In this document: one piece after another, positions 47,906 through 58,727 of the stretch
Position numbering within the stretch: the first letter of the stretch is position 1
How the letters are laid out: every line of letters begins with the position of its first letter
The notes under the pieces: model-generated
What the model saw: the letters and a program-made list of their open reading frames with translations, nothing else
The model's database searches: none
Told to the model about the DNA's origin: nothing
Origin: Planctomycetota bacterium
GTDB lineage: Bacteria; Planctomycetota; UBA1135; GCA-002686595
Direction of reading: 5' to 3'
NCBI GenBank assembly: GCA_028823345.1
Contig: JAPKBR010000003.1
Location: 62,001-126,000 of the forward strand
Length of the DNA: 64,000 bases
Position numbers and translations under genes: made by a program

Positions 47906-48817
47906 ATGTCGCCGACCGGTCGTTTCCTAGGTCTCGACATCGGTGGAACCTCGGTCAAGGCCGGCATGGTCGGGCCCGGGGAAAAACGAGTGGGTGCATC
48001 TATGCCCCTGCCCACCCAAATCCAGGACGGGCCAGAAGTCTTTCTTGACCGGCTTTGCGACTACGCTCGCTCTTTCGGTCCCTTTGACGCGGTAGGCGTA
48101 GGCTGCCCCGGGGTATTTGATCCAGGTACGGGTGCCCTGCGCGCTTCGGCCAACCTCCAAAATCTCGAGGGGCGCATCTTGGGCCAAGAAATTGCGCAAC
48201 GGCTCAACCTATCCGAGAACCAAGTGCGCGTGGACAACGACGCGAACCTTGCCGCCTATGGGGAACAGTGGCACGGTGCCGGAGCAGGTCGTGACAACAT
48301 GTGCCTGCTCACCCTGGGCACCGGGATCGGCGGCGGACTGATCCAAGACGGTCGGCTCTTCACCGGCCCCCACGGTATGGCAAGCGAGGTGGGCCACATC
48401 GTGATTCTGCCCAAGGAACAGGGAGGGCATCCCTGCGGCTGCGGCAGTGCCGGCTGCCTGGAAACCCTGGCCTCTGCCACCCACGTGAGACGCCGCGCGC
48501 GGGAAGCGGGCCTGACCGAGGATACGGTGGAACTCTGCCGCCGTGCCGAGGCGGCGGCGGGACCCGAACGGGAATTGCTGCACCAGGTTGGCCGCGACTT
48601 GGGACGGGGCATGTCCTATGTAGTTTCGCTCTTAGACATCACCTTCTTCGTGATCGCAGGGGGCTTCAGCGCGGCCTTGCCCCAGATGATCGAAGGGATC
48701 CACGAAACACTTTCTGAGCGGCGCTATGGCACGCCCAAGCCTGATGTGGTTCGTGCGACCCTGGGCCCTGATGCTGGCTGGATGGGGGCCGCTCGCCTAG
48801 CGGGGGACGCCCGGTGA
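47906..48817 (+). CDS. ROK-family sugar kinase (glucokinase-like)
   Basis: FLGLDIGGTSVKAGMV, VDNDANLAAYGEQWHGAG, TLGTGIGGGLIQDGRLFTGPHGMASEVGHIVI, CGCGSAGCLETLASA. Confidence 0.93.
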   Translation: MSPTGRFLGLDIGGTSVKAGMVGPGEKRVGASMPLPTQIQDGPEVFLDRLCDYARSFGPFDAVGVGCPGVFDPGTGALRASANLQNLEGRILGQEIAQRLNLSENQVRVDNDANLAAYGEQWHGAGAGRDNMCLLTLGTGIGGGLIQDGRLFTGPHGMASEVGHIVILPKEQGGHPCGCGSAGCLETLASATHVRRRAREAGLTEDTVELCRRAEAAAGPERELLHQVGRDLGRGMSYVVSLLDITFFVIAGGFSAALPQMIEGIHETLSERRYGTPKPDVVRATLGPDAGWMGAARLAGDAR

Positions 48818-50259
48818 CCAAGAACTGGATCGACGAACTGCGCACAATAGTCGGGCCCCGCAATGTAATCACCGGCTCTGAATCCCTTGCTTGGGAATCC
48901 GACGGATTGTCATTGGTGCGCGGAATGGGCCAAGCCATCGTCTTGCCGTTGGATACGGAAGAAACCGTCCTGGTCATGAAACTATTGGCACGAGAGGGAG
49001 TCCCGGTGGTGCCAAGAGGCGCTGGCACTGGCCTCACCGGCGGAGCCACACCAGTCGAAGGAGGCGTGACCGTGGGAACCGCGCGCATGCGCGAGATCTT
49101 TTCCATTGATCCAGTCGGACGATTGGCGCATGTGCAGGCGGGAGTAGTGAACTCGGATCTCAGCGTGGCTGCCCGGCCCCATGGTCTGTTCTATGCCCCG
49201 GACCCTTCGAGTCAAGCGGCTTGCACCTTGGGAGGCAACGTGGCAAACAACTCGGGCGGGCCCCACTGCTTCATGCACGGATCCACCACCCGCCACGTGC
49301 GCGGAGTCAAGTTGGTGGATGCCCAGGGCCAAGTGCTCGACCTCTTGGCCAGCCCGGCGGATCCCGAAGGCCTCGATCTGGTCGGTCTGATCACCGGTAG
49401 CGAAGGCATGTTCGGGATGGTCACCGAAGTGCAGCTGAACCTCGAGCCTCTTCCCGAGGAGGTCCAGACCATCATTGCGGTTTTCCCCAGCTTGGATGCG
49501 GCCTGCGACTGCGTTTCCGAAGCAATCGCCGCCCACATCGAAGCATCAGCCATCGAGATCCTCGACAAGCTCACCATCGCTGCGGTGGAGGACAGCATTT
49601 TTGCTGCGGGCTATCCCCGGGAGGCAGAAGCGCTCTTGCTCGTGGAAGCGGAAGGGGGTGCCTTGGAAGTGCAAGAGACCATCGACTTGGTTTTGCAACT
49701 GGCGAAGAAACACGGGGCCATGGAAATCCGCAGCGCTCAAGACAAGGCTGAACGCGCACGGCTTTGGGCCGGCCGCAAGGGAGCCTTCGGGGCCATGGGG
49801 CGCGTGGCGCCGGACCTCTATGTTGCCGACGTGGTCGCGCCTCGCACGCGCTTGCGGGAAATCGTCGCCCTTGCGATCAAGATCGCCGAGGAACGCAACC
49901 TGCGCTTGGGCAACGTTTTCCATGCAGGGGATGGCAACCTGCACCCGAATATCGCCTACGACCGGCGAGACGAGGACGAGGTCCGTCGCGTACTGGAAGC
50001 GGGACAGCTGATCATGGAGGCCTGCATCGAACGGGGCGGATCCTTGACCGGCGAACACGGGGTGGGGGTCGAAAAGATGACCCACATGTGCGACCTATTC
50101 GACGACGACGACCTGAACACCATGCACCGGGTACGGGATGCACTTGATCCCAAACGCCGCATGAACCCAACCAAGGTTCTGCCCCTGCGCGCCTGCCGCG
50201 AAGTACGCAACGGCGGATTGCCCTTTTCACCCATGGGGAATCTGGGGGCCAAGACATGA
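48814..50259 (+). CDS. glcD: Glycolate oxidase subunit GlcD (FAD-linked oxidase)
   Basis: VPVVPRGAGTGLTGGATPVEGGVTVGTARM, CTLGGNVANNSGGPHCFMHGSTTRHVRGVKLVD, GNVFHAGDGNLHPNIAYDRRD, EHGVGVEK. Confidence 0.93.
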   Translation: MTKNWIDELRTIVGPRNVITGSESLAWESDGLSLVRGMGQAIVLPLDTEETVLVMKLLAREGVPVVPRGAGTGLTGGATPVEGGVTVGTARMREIFSIDPVGRLAHVQAGVVNSDLSVAARPHGLFYAPDPSSQAACTLGGNVANNSGGPHCFMHGSTTRHVRGVKLVDAQGQVLDLLASPADPEGLDLVGLITGSEGMFGMVTEVQLNLEPLPEEVQTIIAVFPSLDAACDCVSEAIAAHIEASAIEILDKLTIAAVEDSIFAAGYPREAEALLLVEAEGGALEVQETIDLVLQLAKKHGAMEIRSAQDKAERARLWAGRKGAFGAMGRVAPDLYVADVVAPRTRLREIVALAIKIAEERNLRLGNVFHAGDGNLHPNIAYDRRDEDEVRRVLEAGQLIMEACIERGGSLTGEHGVGVEKMTHMCDLFDDDDLNTMHRVRDALDPKRRMNPTKVLPLRACREVRNGGLPFSPMGNLGAKT

Positions 50260-51500
50260 GCCAGACCAATGCTTCAGACCGCGCGCACCTCTTGGGCCAG
50301 GGCTCGGGATGCGCCCTGGGAGAAGTGCGTGAATTGACTTGTCTCGCACCCAAGGACCACGGCCAACTGGCGGAGGTCCTGGGGGAAGCCCGTCGCAGGA
50401 GTTTCTCCGTGCTGCCCATCGGCGCAGGAAGTCAATTGGCCTGGTGTCGTCCCGATGCCATCGATGACCCGGCCAACGCCCCCATCCCGATCAGCCTCAT
50501 GCACATGGCCGGGGTGCTAGAGCAGATCCCTGGCGAAGGCACGGTCACCGCCCAGGCTGGCACTCCTTGGTGCGACCTAGCCCAAGCCGTTGAGCAATCA
50601 GGCGAATGCCTCCCGGCGGACTTGGCCGGAGCAACCACGTCCACCCTGGGGGGCATTTTGGCAGCGGGACGCTCGGGCCCCAACCGATTGCGCCATGGCC
50701 CCCTGCGCCATCATGTGCTGGGCATGCAGGTCATGCTGTCTGACGGCACCCTGGCCAAGAGCGGTGGACGATTGGTCAAGAACGTCACCGGGTTCGATCT
50801 TCATCGCTTGTACACGGGTTCCCGCGGCACCCTGGCCATCATTCTTGAAGCCAGCTTGCGGCTCAAGGCCCTCCCCGAACGGGAATGGAGTTTTTCCATG
50901 CCCGTGGCAGACTGCGCCAGCGGATTTACCAAGGCCTTAGAAATCCAACAGGCCATGCCACGCCTGCACTGGTTGGTGCTGACGCGCACCCAGTCCGGAG
51001 TGCGCCTGCAAGGTGGACTCGCGGGGCGTGCAAGCCAAGTGAGGTCGGATCAGGAGAGGGTCCTAAGGGCCCTTGGGGGCACACCCGAATCCTTTGATGG
51101 CCAAGCACCCACCGAGCGCAAACGCCTCGGGGAAGAGGGGGCAGAGAATCGCCACGCCTGGGAAATCGGCAGTCCACTCACCCACTGCGCCGAACTCCTA
51201 GGCATCCTCGAAGCCCAACTGCCCACCGAGACAAAGCTGTGGGTGGATTGCGGTGCAGGTCGTATTTTGGTGGGTCCGGCGGGAGACGCGACCGTCACGG
51301 AAAAGCCCTCTTGGGCGGAAACCATCGGTGCAGAGGCCACATCCCTGCGCCCTCTCTGTGTCCACCGCCACTTGCACGCCCAGTGGACAGGGTCCAATCC
51401 AAGCCCCACTCAAACGAATTGGCAACAACGCTTGACGTGCGGACTCGATCCGGCCGGCATCTTCTCCATGACCCTTGATCCCGGGAAGGCACCCGCATGA
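50256..51500 (+). CDS. glcE: Glycolate oxidase subunit GlcE
   Basis: FAD_binding_4-type half: FSVLPIGAGSQLAW..., ATTSTLGGILAAGRSGPNRLRHGPLRHHVLGMQVMLSDGTLAKSGGRLVKNVTGFDLHRLYTGSRGTLAIILEASLRLK; overlaps glcD and glcF by 4 bp. Confidence 0.9.
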   Translation: MSQTNASDRAHLLGQGSGCALGEVRELTCLAPKDHGQLAEVLGEARRRSFSVLPIGAGSQLAWCRPDAIDDPANAPIPISLMHMAGVLEQIPGEGTVTAQAGTPWCDLAQAVEQSGECLPADLAGATTSTLGGILAAGRSGPNRLRHGPLRHHVLGMQVMLSDGTLAKSGGRLVKNVTGFDLHRLYTGSRGTLAIILEASLRLKALPEREWSFSMPVADCASGFTKALEIQQAMPRLHWLVLTRTQSGVRLQGGLAGRASQVRSDQERVLRALGGTPESFDGQAPTERKRLGEEGAENRHAWEIGSPLTHCAELLGILEAQLPTETKLWVDCGAGRILVGPAGDATVTEKPSWAETIGAEATSLRPLCVHRHLHAQWTGSNPSPTQTNWQQRLTCGLDPAGIFSMTLDPGKAPA

Positions 51501-52822
51501 GCAGCGCGATCCGCTCCTTGCCCCTGGACTACGACCTGACCCTGGACTGCATCCACTGCGGTTTGTGTCTGAACTCCTGTCCTACCTATCGCCAAAGCGG
51601 CCGGGAATCAGAGGGCCCCCGCGGCAGAATACATCTGATGCGCGCCCTGGCCGAAGGACGCCTAGAGGCCGATCAGGATTGCGTGGAAGCCCTTGACTCG
51701 TGCCTAGTCTGCCGCAATTGCGAAACCGTTTGCCCCGCCGGAGTGCAGTTCGGCGCCCTGATGGAAAGCGCCCGGGACCATCTGCCTGCGCCGGGTCTTC
51801 TCGCACGGGGCCTGCGTTGGTTTGGGTTCCGCTTGGTCCTTCCCCACCGCCGGGTGCTTGGGTTCTTGGCAGGAGCCGTGCGCCTGACGCAACTCCTGCG
51901 ACTGCCCCAGGCCATAGCACCGCTCTTGGGTCAGCGTGGAATTGCTCTGGCCCATCTGCCGGTTTTCCCGGAAGCGAACAAGCGTCGTAATCTGCCCCCC
52001 ATATGCCCCAGCACGAGCGAACGCACGGAAGCCGTGGGCATGCTGGAAGGTTGCGTGCAGAGGCAACTGTACGGGGATGTCAACCGCGCAACCGTCGCAG
52101 TCCTCAATGCTTGCGGTGCCGATGTGCACACGCCACAAGACCACGCATGTTGCGGGGCACTGCACGCGCACAACGGGGACTTGGACGAAGCCCGACGCTT
52201 GGCCCAAAAAACCATCCAAGCATTCGAGGACATGGGCGGCGAACCGGACATGCGGATTGTGTTGAACTCGGCCGGTTGTGGAGCCCACATGGCCGAGTAC
52301 CCAAGGCTCTTCGCTGAGGATCCCCTATGGCTCCCGCGGGCGGATGCCTTTGCGCAACGGGTGATCGATTTCTCCGCCTTTGTGGCCCAAGCCGAACGGG
52401 CTGAGCGACTCAAGAAACAACTCGCACCCCTAGCCCCACGCAAGGTTGCCTGGGACGATCCCTGCCATCTTTGTCACGGCCAAGGAATCACCGCCGAGCC
52501 TCGGGCCCTGTTGGATTTAATTCCTGGAATCGAGCGGGTGGAGATGCCGGGCGCTGGATCCTGCTGCGGGTCAGCGGGCATCCATGCCCTCTTGTATCCA
52601 GCGGAATCCAACCAGTTACTCGACGCCAAACTAGAGGAGTTCACTAGCTCTGAAGCCGATGTATTGATCACCGCGAATCCCGGGTGCCAGATGCAGTGGC
52701 ATGGGGGTTTCTCAAGAACAGGAAAGGCTACCCGGCCCCAACACTTAGCCGAAATCCTCGCCGCATCCTTGGCTCAAGGACCCCAGGTGGTTTCGAAGGC
52801 TAAGCCTCCGAAGAAGGGATAG
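51497..52822 (+). CDS. glcF: Glycolate oxidase iron-sulfur subunit GlcF
   Basis: CIHCGLCLNSCPTYR and CLVCRNCETVCPAG 4Fe-4S motifs; CCG domains ACCGALHAHNGD, SCCGSAGIHALLYP. Confidence 0.94.
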   Translation: MSSAIRSLPLDYDLTLDCIHCGLCLNSCPTYRQSGRESEGPRGRIHLMRALAEGRLEADQDCVEALDSCLVCRNCETVCPAGVQFGALMESARDHLPAPGLLARGLRWFGFRLVLPHRRVLGFLAGAVRLTQLLRLPQAIAPLLGQRGIALAHLPVFPEANKRRNLPPICPSTSERTEAVGMLEGCVQRQLYGDVNRATVAVLNACGADVHTPQDHACCGALHAHNGDLDEARRLAQKTIQAFEDMGGEPDMRIVLNSAGCGAHMAEYPRLFAEDPLWLPRADAFAQRVIDFSAFVAQAERAERLKKQLAPLAPRKVAWDDPCHLCHGQGITAEPRALLDLIPGIERVEMPGAGSCCGSAGIHALLYPAESNQLLDAKLEEFTSSEADVLITANPGCQMQWHGGFSRTGKATRPQHLAEILAASLAQGPQVVSKAKPPKKG

Positions 52823-52892
52823 GGCTGCTATCCAAGTTAGTCCAACGAGACTTGGGGACCAAAGAGATGCTCGGCACCTCATTCATCAATCC

Positions 52893-53636
52893 CTAAGGAG
52901 TCTGGGGCGACTCGTCCCCTTCGGGATTCTGTTCGGAGTCCAGCGTGGGAGGCAACCAAGCCGCGACAAACGGCTCAAGGTCCTCATATCTGGCGCGGGC
53001 CCTGGGCGGAAAAGCGAGGTGCAAGATCAGTGCCCTCGGGCCGCTCGTCAAGTCCACCCGCAAGGTGTCGTGAAAGGTGGGCTCCCCGTCGACCCTCTCG
53101 AAGTGTCTCAGGTGAACCCAGGGCACCTCGTAGGGGCCCCAAGGAATGCGCCCCCCATCCATGGGCAAGGCCTCGCCCTTGAAATTCAAGCTCTCGATCC
53201 CCTTGTAGTTGAGGCCTCGAAAGAGCTTCTTGCGCTGGTCCAAGCTGGTCTTGATCGGGTGCCGTACCAAGAGTGCCCCACTGGGGCCGAATCCTTCGCG
53301 CTGCTTCAGGTGCCCCCAAGGTTTGGGCTGCATTTTCCCCATCCTTTTCGGCATATTGGATAGGGCTTCGGCTTCCTGCTCATCAGCCACGAACTCGGGC
53401 GTAGCATCCCCCAAGGGCGAGTACCGCAACATGACGCGCCCATCGGGCACGGACTCGCAGCCATCCACTTTCCAGCCCAGGGGAGATCCCACAGGATCGA
53501 AGACCTCGTTCAAAAACGGTTCTTCCTCGATGGCTAGCGCCGAGCGAGAGCATTGACCTGAAAAGGTCATGCCCAACAGGGCGAGGCCGCCGAAGAGGGC
53601 CAGTACTCCCCCCACACTTTCGCGCGATCGACTCAT
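52893..53636 (-). CDS. Hypothetical membrane/secreted protein
   Basis: N-terminal hydrophobic segment; ATGA overlap with 53633..54289 gene. Confidence 0.6.
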   Translation of the reverse strand: MSRSRESVGGVLALFGGLALLGMTFSGQCSRSALAIEEEPFLNEVFDPVGSPLGWKVDGCESVPDGRVMLRYSPLGDATPEFVADEQEAEALSNMPKRMGKMQPKPWGHLKQREGFGPSGALLVRHPIKTSLDQRKKLFRGLNYKGIESLNFKGEALPMDGGRIPWGPYEVPWVHLRHFERVDGEPTFHDTLRVDLTSGPRALILHLAFPPRARARYEDLEPFVAAWLPPTLDSEQNPEGDESPQTP

Positions 53637-54289
53637 TGGTCGGAATCTTCCTCGTCAGATATCTCTTCGATCGGCTCAGGCTCTTCTTGTACCAGTGAGT
53701 ACGCCCCATCCGGTCCAATCGTGAAGGGATCAAAGAAGACCCGCAGCTCCTCGTCGGTGATCTCACCCTTCGATCCCGTGCGCTGAAACTGGACCATGAT
53801 GACGGGCAGGGCGCCTTCCTCGCTGAGCTCCAACATGAAAGTCGACCCGCTTGATGTATTCGTATCGTAGCTCCCTTCGAAAACACGCCCTTGAATCTCA
53901 ATCGTGCGCTCCGCCCCACCCGAAGGAGCGGTTTCATCCCAGTGCTCACCCGCCATTTCCATGTCGTTGATCACAAAGAAAAAAGCGGTCACGGGGGAGC
54001 CATCATCTCCACCGGGCCCCTGCATAACGAAAACCTCAAAATCCATGAAGGGGATCTTGTTCCCGAGTACCAGGTTCCAGCCTTCGGGCAACTCTTCCAC
54101 CGGCAAGGCTTCGGCCAGCCTTTCAAGGCTGGCCTCGGGGTTCAGGGCATCCTTAACCCAACCAACCCCCATGAAGCCGATCACTCCGGCAATTACCAGC
54201 AGGCCCAAGCAGCCCAAGCCACAGCCCCAAAGCAGTGGATTGCGCTTCTTTTTACCGCCACCTTCCGTCGATCCCCAATCATCAGCCAT
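53633..54289 (-). CDS. Hypothetical single-TM protein with acidic tail
   Basis: KKKRNPLLWGCGLGCLGLLVIAGVIGFMGVGWV TM; acidic C-terminus EEPEPIEEISDEEDSDQ; 3-bp gap from 54292 gene. Confidence 0.6.
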   Translation of the reverse strand: MADDWGSTEGGGKKKRNPLLWGCGLGCLGLLVIAGVIGFMGVGWVKDALNPEASLERLAEALPVEELPEGWNLVLGNKIPFMDFEVFVMQGPGGDDGSPVTAFFFVINDMEMAGEHWDETAPSGGAERTIEIQGRVFEGSYDTNTSSGSTFMLELSEEGALPVIMVQFQRTGSKGEITDEELRVFFDPFTIGPDGAYSLVQEEPEPIEEISDEEDSDQ

Positions 54290-54291
54290 AT

Positions 54292-55149
<858 letters not shown>

Positions 55150-55176
55150 GAAAGTCAAAAAGGAAGGTGCAGAGGA

Positions 55177-56208
55177 CTAGGGAACCAGGATGATCTTACC
55201 GCGCACGGCTCGATCCTCCAGCAACTGATGGGCTTGGCGCGCTTCGGCCAGGGGCAAAATGCGATCGATCACCGGCCGGTAGACTCCGGCGGAGAGCCTC
55301 GCAAGAATCAGGGGCAAAGCACTGCGTGGCCCCATGGTGGAACCGAGCACGGTCTGCTGTTTGATGAATAGGTGCGGCAGTTGCAACTGAACCTCTGGAC
55401 CTGTGGTGCCCCCGCAGGTGACCAAGCGACCGAGCCGCGCCAGGACACGCATGGAACCGGACCAGGTGGCGGGGCCCACGTGCTCCACCACCACATCTGT
55501 GCCCTTGCCGCCAGTAAGCGCCTTGATCTCCTTGGGCCAATTGGGATCGGTGTGGTCCACTGCAGCTTCGGCGCCCAATTCGAGCCCCAATGCGCGACCC
55601 TCGGGGCTGCTGGCGCTGGTGAAAACCCGGCAACCCTCATCCCTCGCAATTTGAATTGCGGCGCAACCCACGCCCGATCCGGCACCGAGGATCATCACGG
55701 TTTCGCCTTTGCGAATTACCGCGCGCTCCATCAGCATGCCCCATGCGGTCAAGAACGTAAGGGGCGTGGCAGCGGTTGTGATCGGGTCCAGCCCAGCGGG
55801 AAGGGGCAGACAGTAGCGGGCGGGCAAGGTCACATATTCCGCGGCGAAACCATCGCAGTGTTCTCCGCGAATCCCATAGTCCGGCGCCAGATTGTCTTGA
55901 CCCAAGCGCACAAAATCAGAATCCAGAGACGTGGTGAAGCCCGGCTCAAGCAGGACCTGTTGACCCACGGAAAGGTCATTGACTCCAGCCCCTAGGGCCG
56001 CCACTTCCCCGGTGCCGTCGCAGCCAGGAATGCGGGGAAACTCCACCGGAAATCCGGGCATACCCCGACGCACCCAGAGATCCAGGTGATTGACCGAAAC
56101 CGCGAGCACCCGAACCAGGACTTCCCCGGGGCCGGGCTCAGGGCGCTGGACGTCGGCCAGTTGCAAGACCTCGGGGCCTCCGTGCTGGGTGATCTGAACT
56201 GCTTGCAT
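55177..56208 (-). CDS. Zinc-type/quinone-oxidoreductase MDR-family dehydrogenase
   Basis: MQAVQITQHGGPEVLQLADVQRPEPGPGEVLVRVLAVSVNHLDLWVRRG, GETVMILGAGSGVGCAAIQIARDEGCRVFTSASS, VVEHVGPATWSGSMRVLARLGRLVTCGGTTG. Confidence 0.93.
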   Translation of the reverse strand: MQAVQITQHGGPEVLQLADVQRPEPGPGEVLVRVLAVSVNHLDLWVRRGMPGFPVEFPRIPGCDGTGEVAALGAGVNDLSVGQQVLLEPGFTTSLDSDFVRLGQDNLAPDYGIRGEHCDGFAAEYVTLPARYCLPLPAGLDPITTAATPLTFLTAWGMLMERAVIRKGETVMILGAGSGVGCAAIQIARDEGCRVFTSASSPEGRALGLELGAEAAVDHTDPNWPKEIKALTGGKGTDVVVEHVGPATWSGSMRVLARLGRLVTCGGTTGPEVQLQLPHLFIKQQTVLGSTMGPRSALPLILARLSAGVYRPVIDRILPLAEARQAHQLLEDRAVRGKIILVP

Positions 56209-56231
56209 AGGACTTGGGGGAATGAAAAGCC

Positions 56232-57065
56232 TTAGCGCCCTTGGAAATCGGGCTTACGCTTGTTGGTAAAGGCATCCATGCCCTCTCGCGCATCTTCACT
56301 AGCGAAGAGGCGTTGCTGCATTTCCCGTTCCAACGCTAACCCCGATTCAAGGGGAACTTCCATACCGCTCTTGACCGCGCGCTTAATCATGCCCACTGCC
56401 ATAGAAGCGCGATTGGGCGAGGTAAAGGTCTGTGCGTATTCCAGGAGGGACTCCACAAACTCCCCCTCGTTGTCCGCTGGGCGCACTTCGTCCACCAATC
56501 CCAGAGACAGAGCCTCGTCAAATCCAAAGGTGCGTCCACTGGCCATCAACTCGATCGCGCGACTGGCACCCACGATGCGTGACAAACGTTGGGTGCCGCC
56601 AGTACCGGGCAAGACACCTAGGTGGACTTCAGGCAAGCCGCACTTACCCGAGCCAGCCCGGGCGATGCGCAAGTCGCAGGCCAAGGCGATTTCCAAACCG
56701 CCTCCAACACAATGACCACCGAGCCCAGCAATCACCAACTTGGGCGTGTGCTCAAGCCGCAACATGGTCTCGTTGGCATGCAGGCAGAATTGGTATTTGT
56801 AAGTGGGAGTGATGCCCTTGAGCACATTGATGTCGGCTCCGGCACAAAAGAACTTTTCTCCCGCGCCCACGAGCACCAGCACTTGCACACCGTCATCAAA
56901 GCGAGCCCGCAGAATCGCCTGATCCAAGTCGAGCATCATCTCGTGGCTGTAACCGTTGGCCGGTTCGTTGTGCAGGCAGATCAAGGCCACGCCGGCACCA
57001 CTGCGGTAGTTCACCAGCCCGTGGGGCATGCTCTGTGCTTCAGTTAGTTCGTCCAATAGGCTCAT
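56232..57065 (-). CDS. Enoyl-CoA hydratase/isomerase family protein
   Basis: ALICLHNEPANGYSHEMMLDLDQAI, LVLVGAGEKFFCAGADINVLKG, VIAGLGGHCVGGGLEIALACDLRIA, GLPEVHLGVLPGTGGTQRLSRIVG. Confidence 0.95.
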   Translation of the reverse strand: MSLLDELTEAQSMPHGLVNYRSGAGVALICLHNEPANGYSHEMMLDLDQAILRARFDDGVQVLVLVGAGEKFFCAGADINVLKGITPTYKYQFCLHANETMLRLEHTPKLVIAGLGGHCVGGGLEIALACDLRIARAGSGKCGLPEVHLGVLPGTGGTQRLSRIVGASRAIELMASGRTFGFDEALSLGLVDEVRPADNEGEFVESLLEYAQTFTSPNRASMAVGMIKRAVKSGMEVPLESGLALEREMQQRLFASEDAREGMDAFTNKRKPDFQGR

Positions 57066-57140
57066 GATTGACTCGTCCGCGGGGCTGCGCGAAAAGAGCT
57101 TAACGGACGGCAGGGCCACAGAGGCCAAGCGCACCAGCCC

Positions 57141-58727
57141 TCAGGGCAGAATCACAAAGCGGTTCTCAGCGCTCGGGGTCAGCCCCCGGCCCTCTTTCCA
57201 TTCCCGGGCCAGGGCATTCTCCAGCAAGGTGCGTTGCAGGATCGGATCCGTAACCCGCTCCCGGGCCTGCTGGAACTCGATGTAGGCATCGCCACCATTG
57301 GCAAGGAAACTGTTCGTGGTCACCTTGTATTCTTGAGTCGGCACGAGTTTCTGGCCGTCCACCAGCAGAGCCACCACTGTGGGGTAACGGCCGTTACGTT
57401 TGACTTGTGCAACAATTCCGCTGAACTCCAATCCAGAGCGTCCGCGGCCTTCTAGAGAACGCGTCAAGAGATCCGTCAACTGACTCCCGGTCATCGTCAA
57501 GGTCACCAAATTGTTGTCGAAGGGCAGGATGCGGAACAAATCCCGGCGGGTCACTTCCCCTGCCTCGATACCCGCACGGATCCCACCACGGTTGTGAATC
57601 GCCACCTGGGCCCCCGCATGGGCACGCATCAAGTCGGTGATCAGGTTGCCCGATGCCGTGGTGGCATAGGCATCCTTACCCCGGCCTAGGGCCCCATCCA
57701 GCCGACCAATAACCTTGTCCATAGCGATGGCACTGCGGCGCAGCATTTCGTCGCAGGCGGCAGCGATAGCCGGCACCCCTTCGCCCTCGGCGGGTTCCCC
57801 ATAAAGGTTCACCAGCCGAGCCTCACCGCGCAACAGGGATTTCGTTTCTGCATCAAACCACAAGTCCACCCGTCCTATGCTGCGAGCTTTGGAACCCGCC
57901 TGCACGATGAGGGTGCGCCCCTCGCGCTCGCCCTTATGGAGCACCGTGTGGGTGTGCCCGCCCACGATCAGCTCCAAGTCCGGGTGGGCCTTGGCCAACT
58001 TTTTGTCGTCGTACACACCGCAATGGGTCACCGGCAGCCAAAAGTCCACGTTCACTTCGCGCTCGGCCAACTCTTTTTTGATGCGCGTGAGAGTATCGGC
58101 GGGTTCTTCCCACTCAAGATCACGGGTCGACACATGGCTCATCTCCGGCGTCTGGACCGAACACATGCCGACCACGCAGATCGACAGGCCGCCACGCTCG
58201 AGCACGGAGTACTCACCGGTCCCAGGGATCGTGCCCCCGGTCTTGGTACGTGCATTTGCAAGGAGAGCCGGCAGGGGCGCGCTCTTCAGCAACTCTTCAA
58301 AGTGCGCCACGCCGTGATCGAACTCGTGATTGCCCACGGTGACCAGGTCGTAGCCCATCAACATCATGACCTTCAAGATCCCAAGGCCCTTGTCCAAGCC
58401 CCCTTCCGGTGTTCCCTGGTACCAGTCTCCCCCATCCACCACCAAGATCGCCGCGCCCTCTTCGGCGGCCGCGTCCCGGGTGCGCTTGATGTAGGCACCG
58501 ATGCGGTTCAGGCCACCCGAGGTCGGGGGCGGGTCCTGGTCCTTGACCCAAGTCGCGGGCAGGGGCACCACTTGACCGTGCATATCGTTGGTGTGGAGCA
58601 CGATCAGGTGCAGCCTCTCGGGAGCTTCAGATGCCCCGTCTTGAGCAGCCTCGCTTGAGGCCGCAATGAGTAAGAACGGGACGAGCAAGGCCCCCATAAG
58701 CGGGGCGAATAGTGATCGGATGCGCAT
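57141..58727 (-). CDS. 5'-nucleotidase/metallophosphatase, secreted (UshA-like)
   Basis: Signal peptide; LIVLHTNDMHGQVVPL, VDGGDWYQGTPEGGL, VTVGNHEFDHGVAHF, LIVGGHTHTVLH, RGGIRAGIEAGEVTRRDLFRILPFDNNLVTLTMTGSQL. Confidence 0.94.
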   Translation of the reverse strand: MRIRSLFAPLMGALLVPFLLIAASSEAAQDGASEAPERLHLIVLHTNDMHGQVVPLPATWVKDQDPPPTSGGLNRIGAYIKRTRDAAAEEGAAILVVDGGDWYQGTPEGGLDKGLGILKVMMLMGYDLVTVGNHEFDHGVAHFEELLKSAPLPALLANARTKTGGTIPGTGEYSVLERGGLSICVVGMCSVQTPEMSHVSTRDLEWEEPADTLTRIKKELAEREVNVDFWLPVTHCGVYDDKKLAKAHPDLELIVGGHTHTVLHKGEREGRTLIVQAGSKARSIGRVDLWFDAETKSLLRGEARLVNLYGEPAEGEGVPAIAAACDEMLRRSAIAMDKVIGRLDGALGRGKDAYATTASGNLITDLMRAHAGAQVAIHNRGGIRAGIEAGEVTRRDLFRILPFDNNLVTLTMTGSQLTDLLTRSLEGRGRSGLEFSGIVAQVKRNGRYPTVVALLVDGQKLVPTQEYKVTTNSFLANGGDAYIEFQQARERVTDPILQRTLLENALAREWKEGRGLTPSAENRFVILP

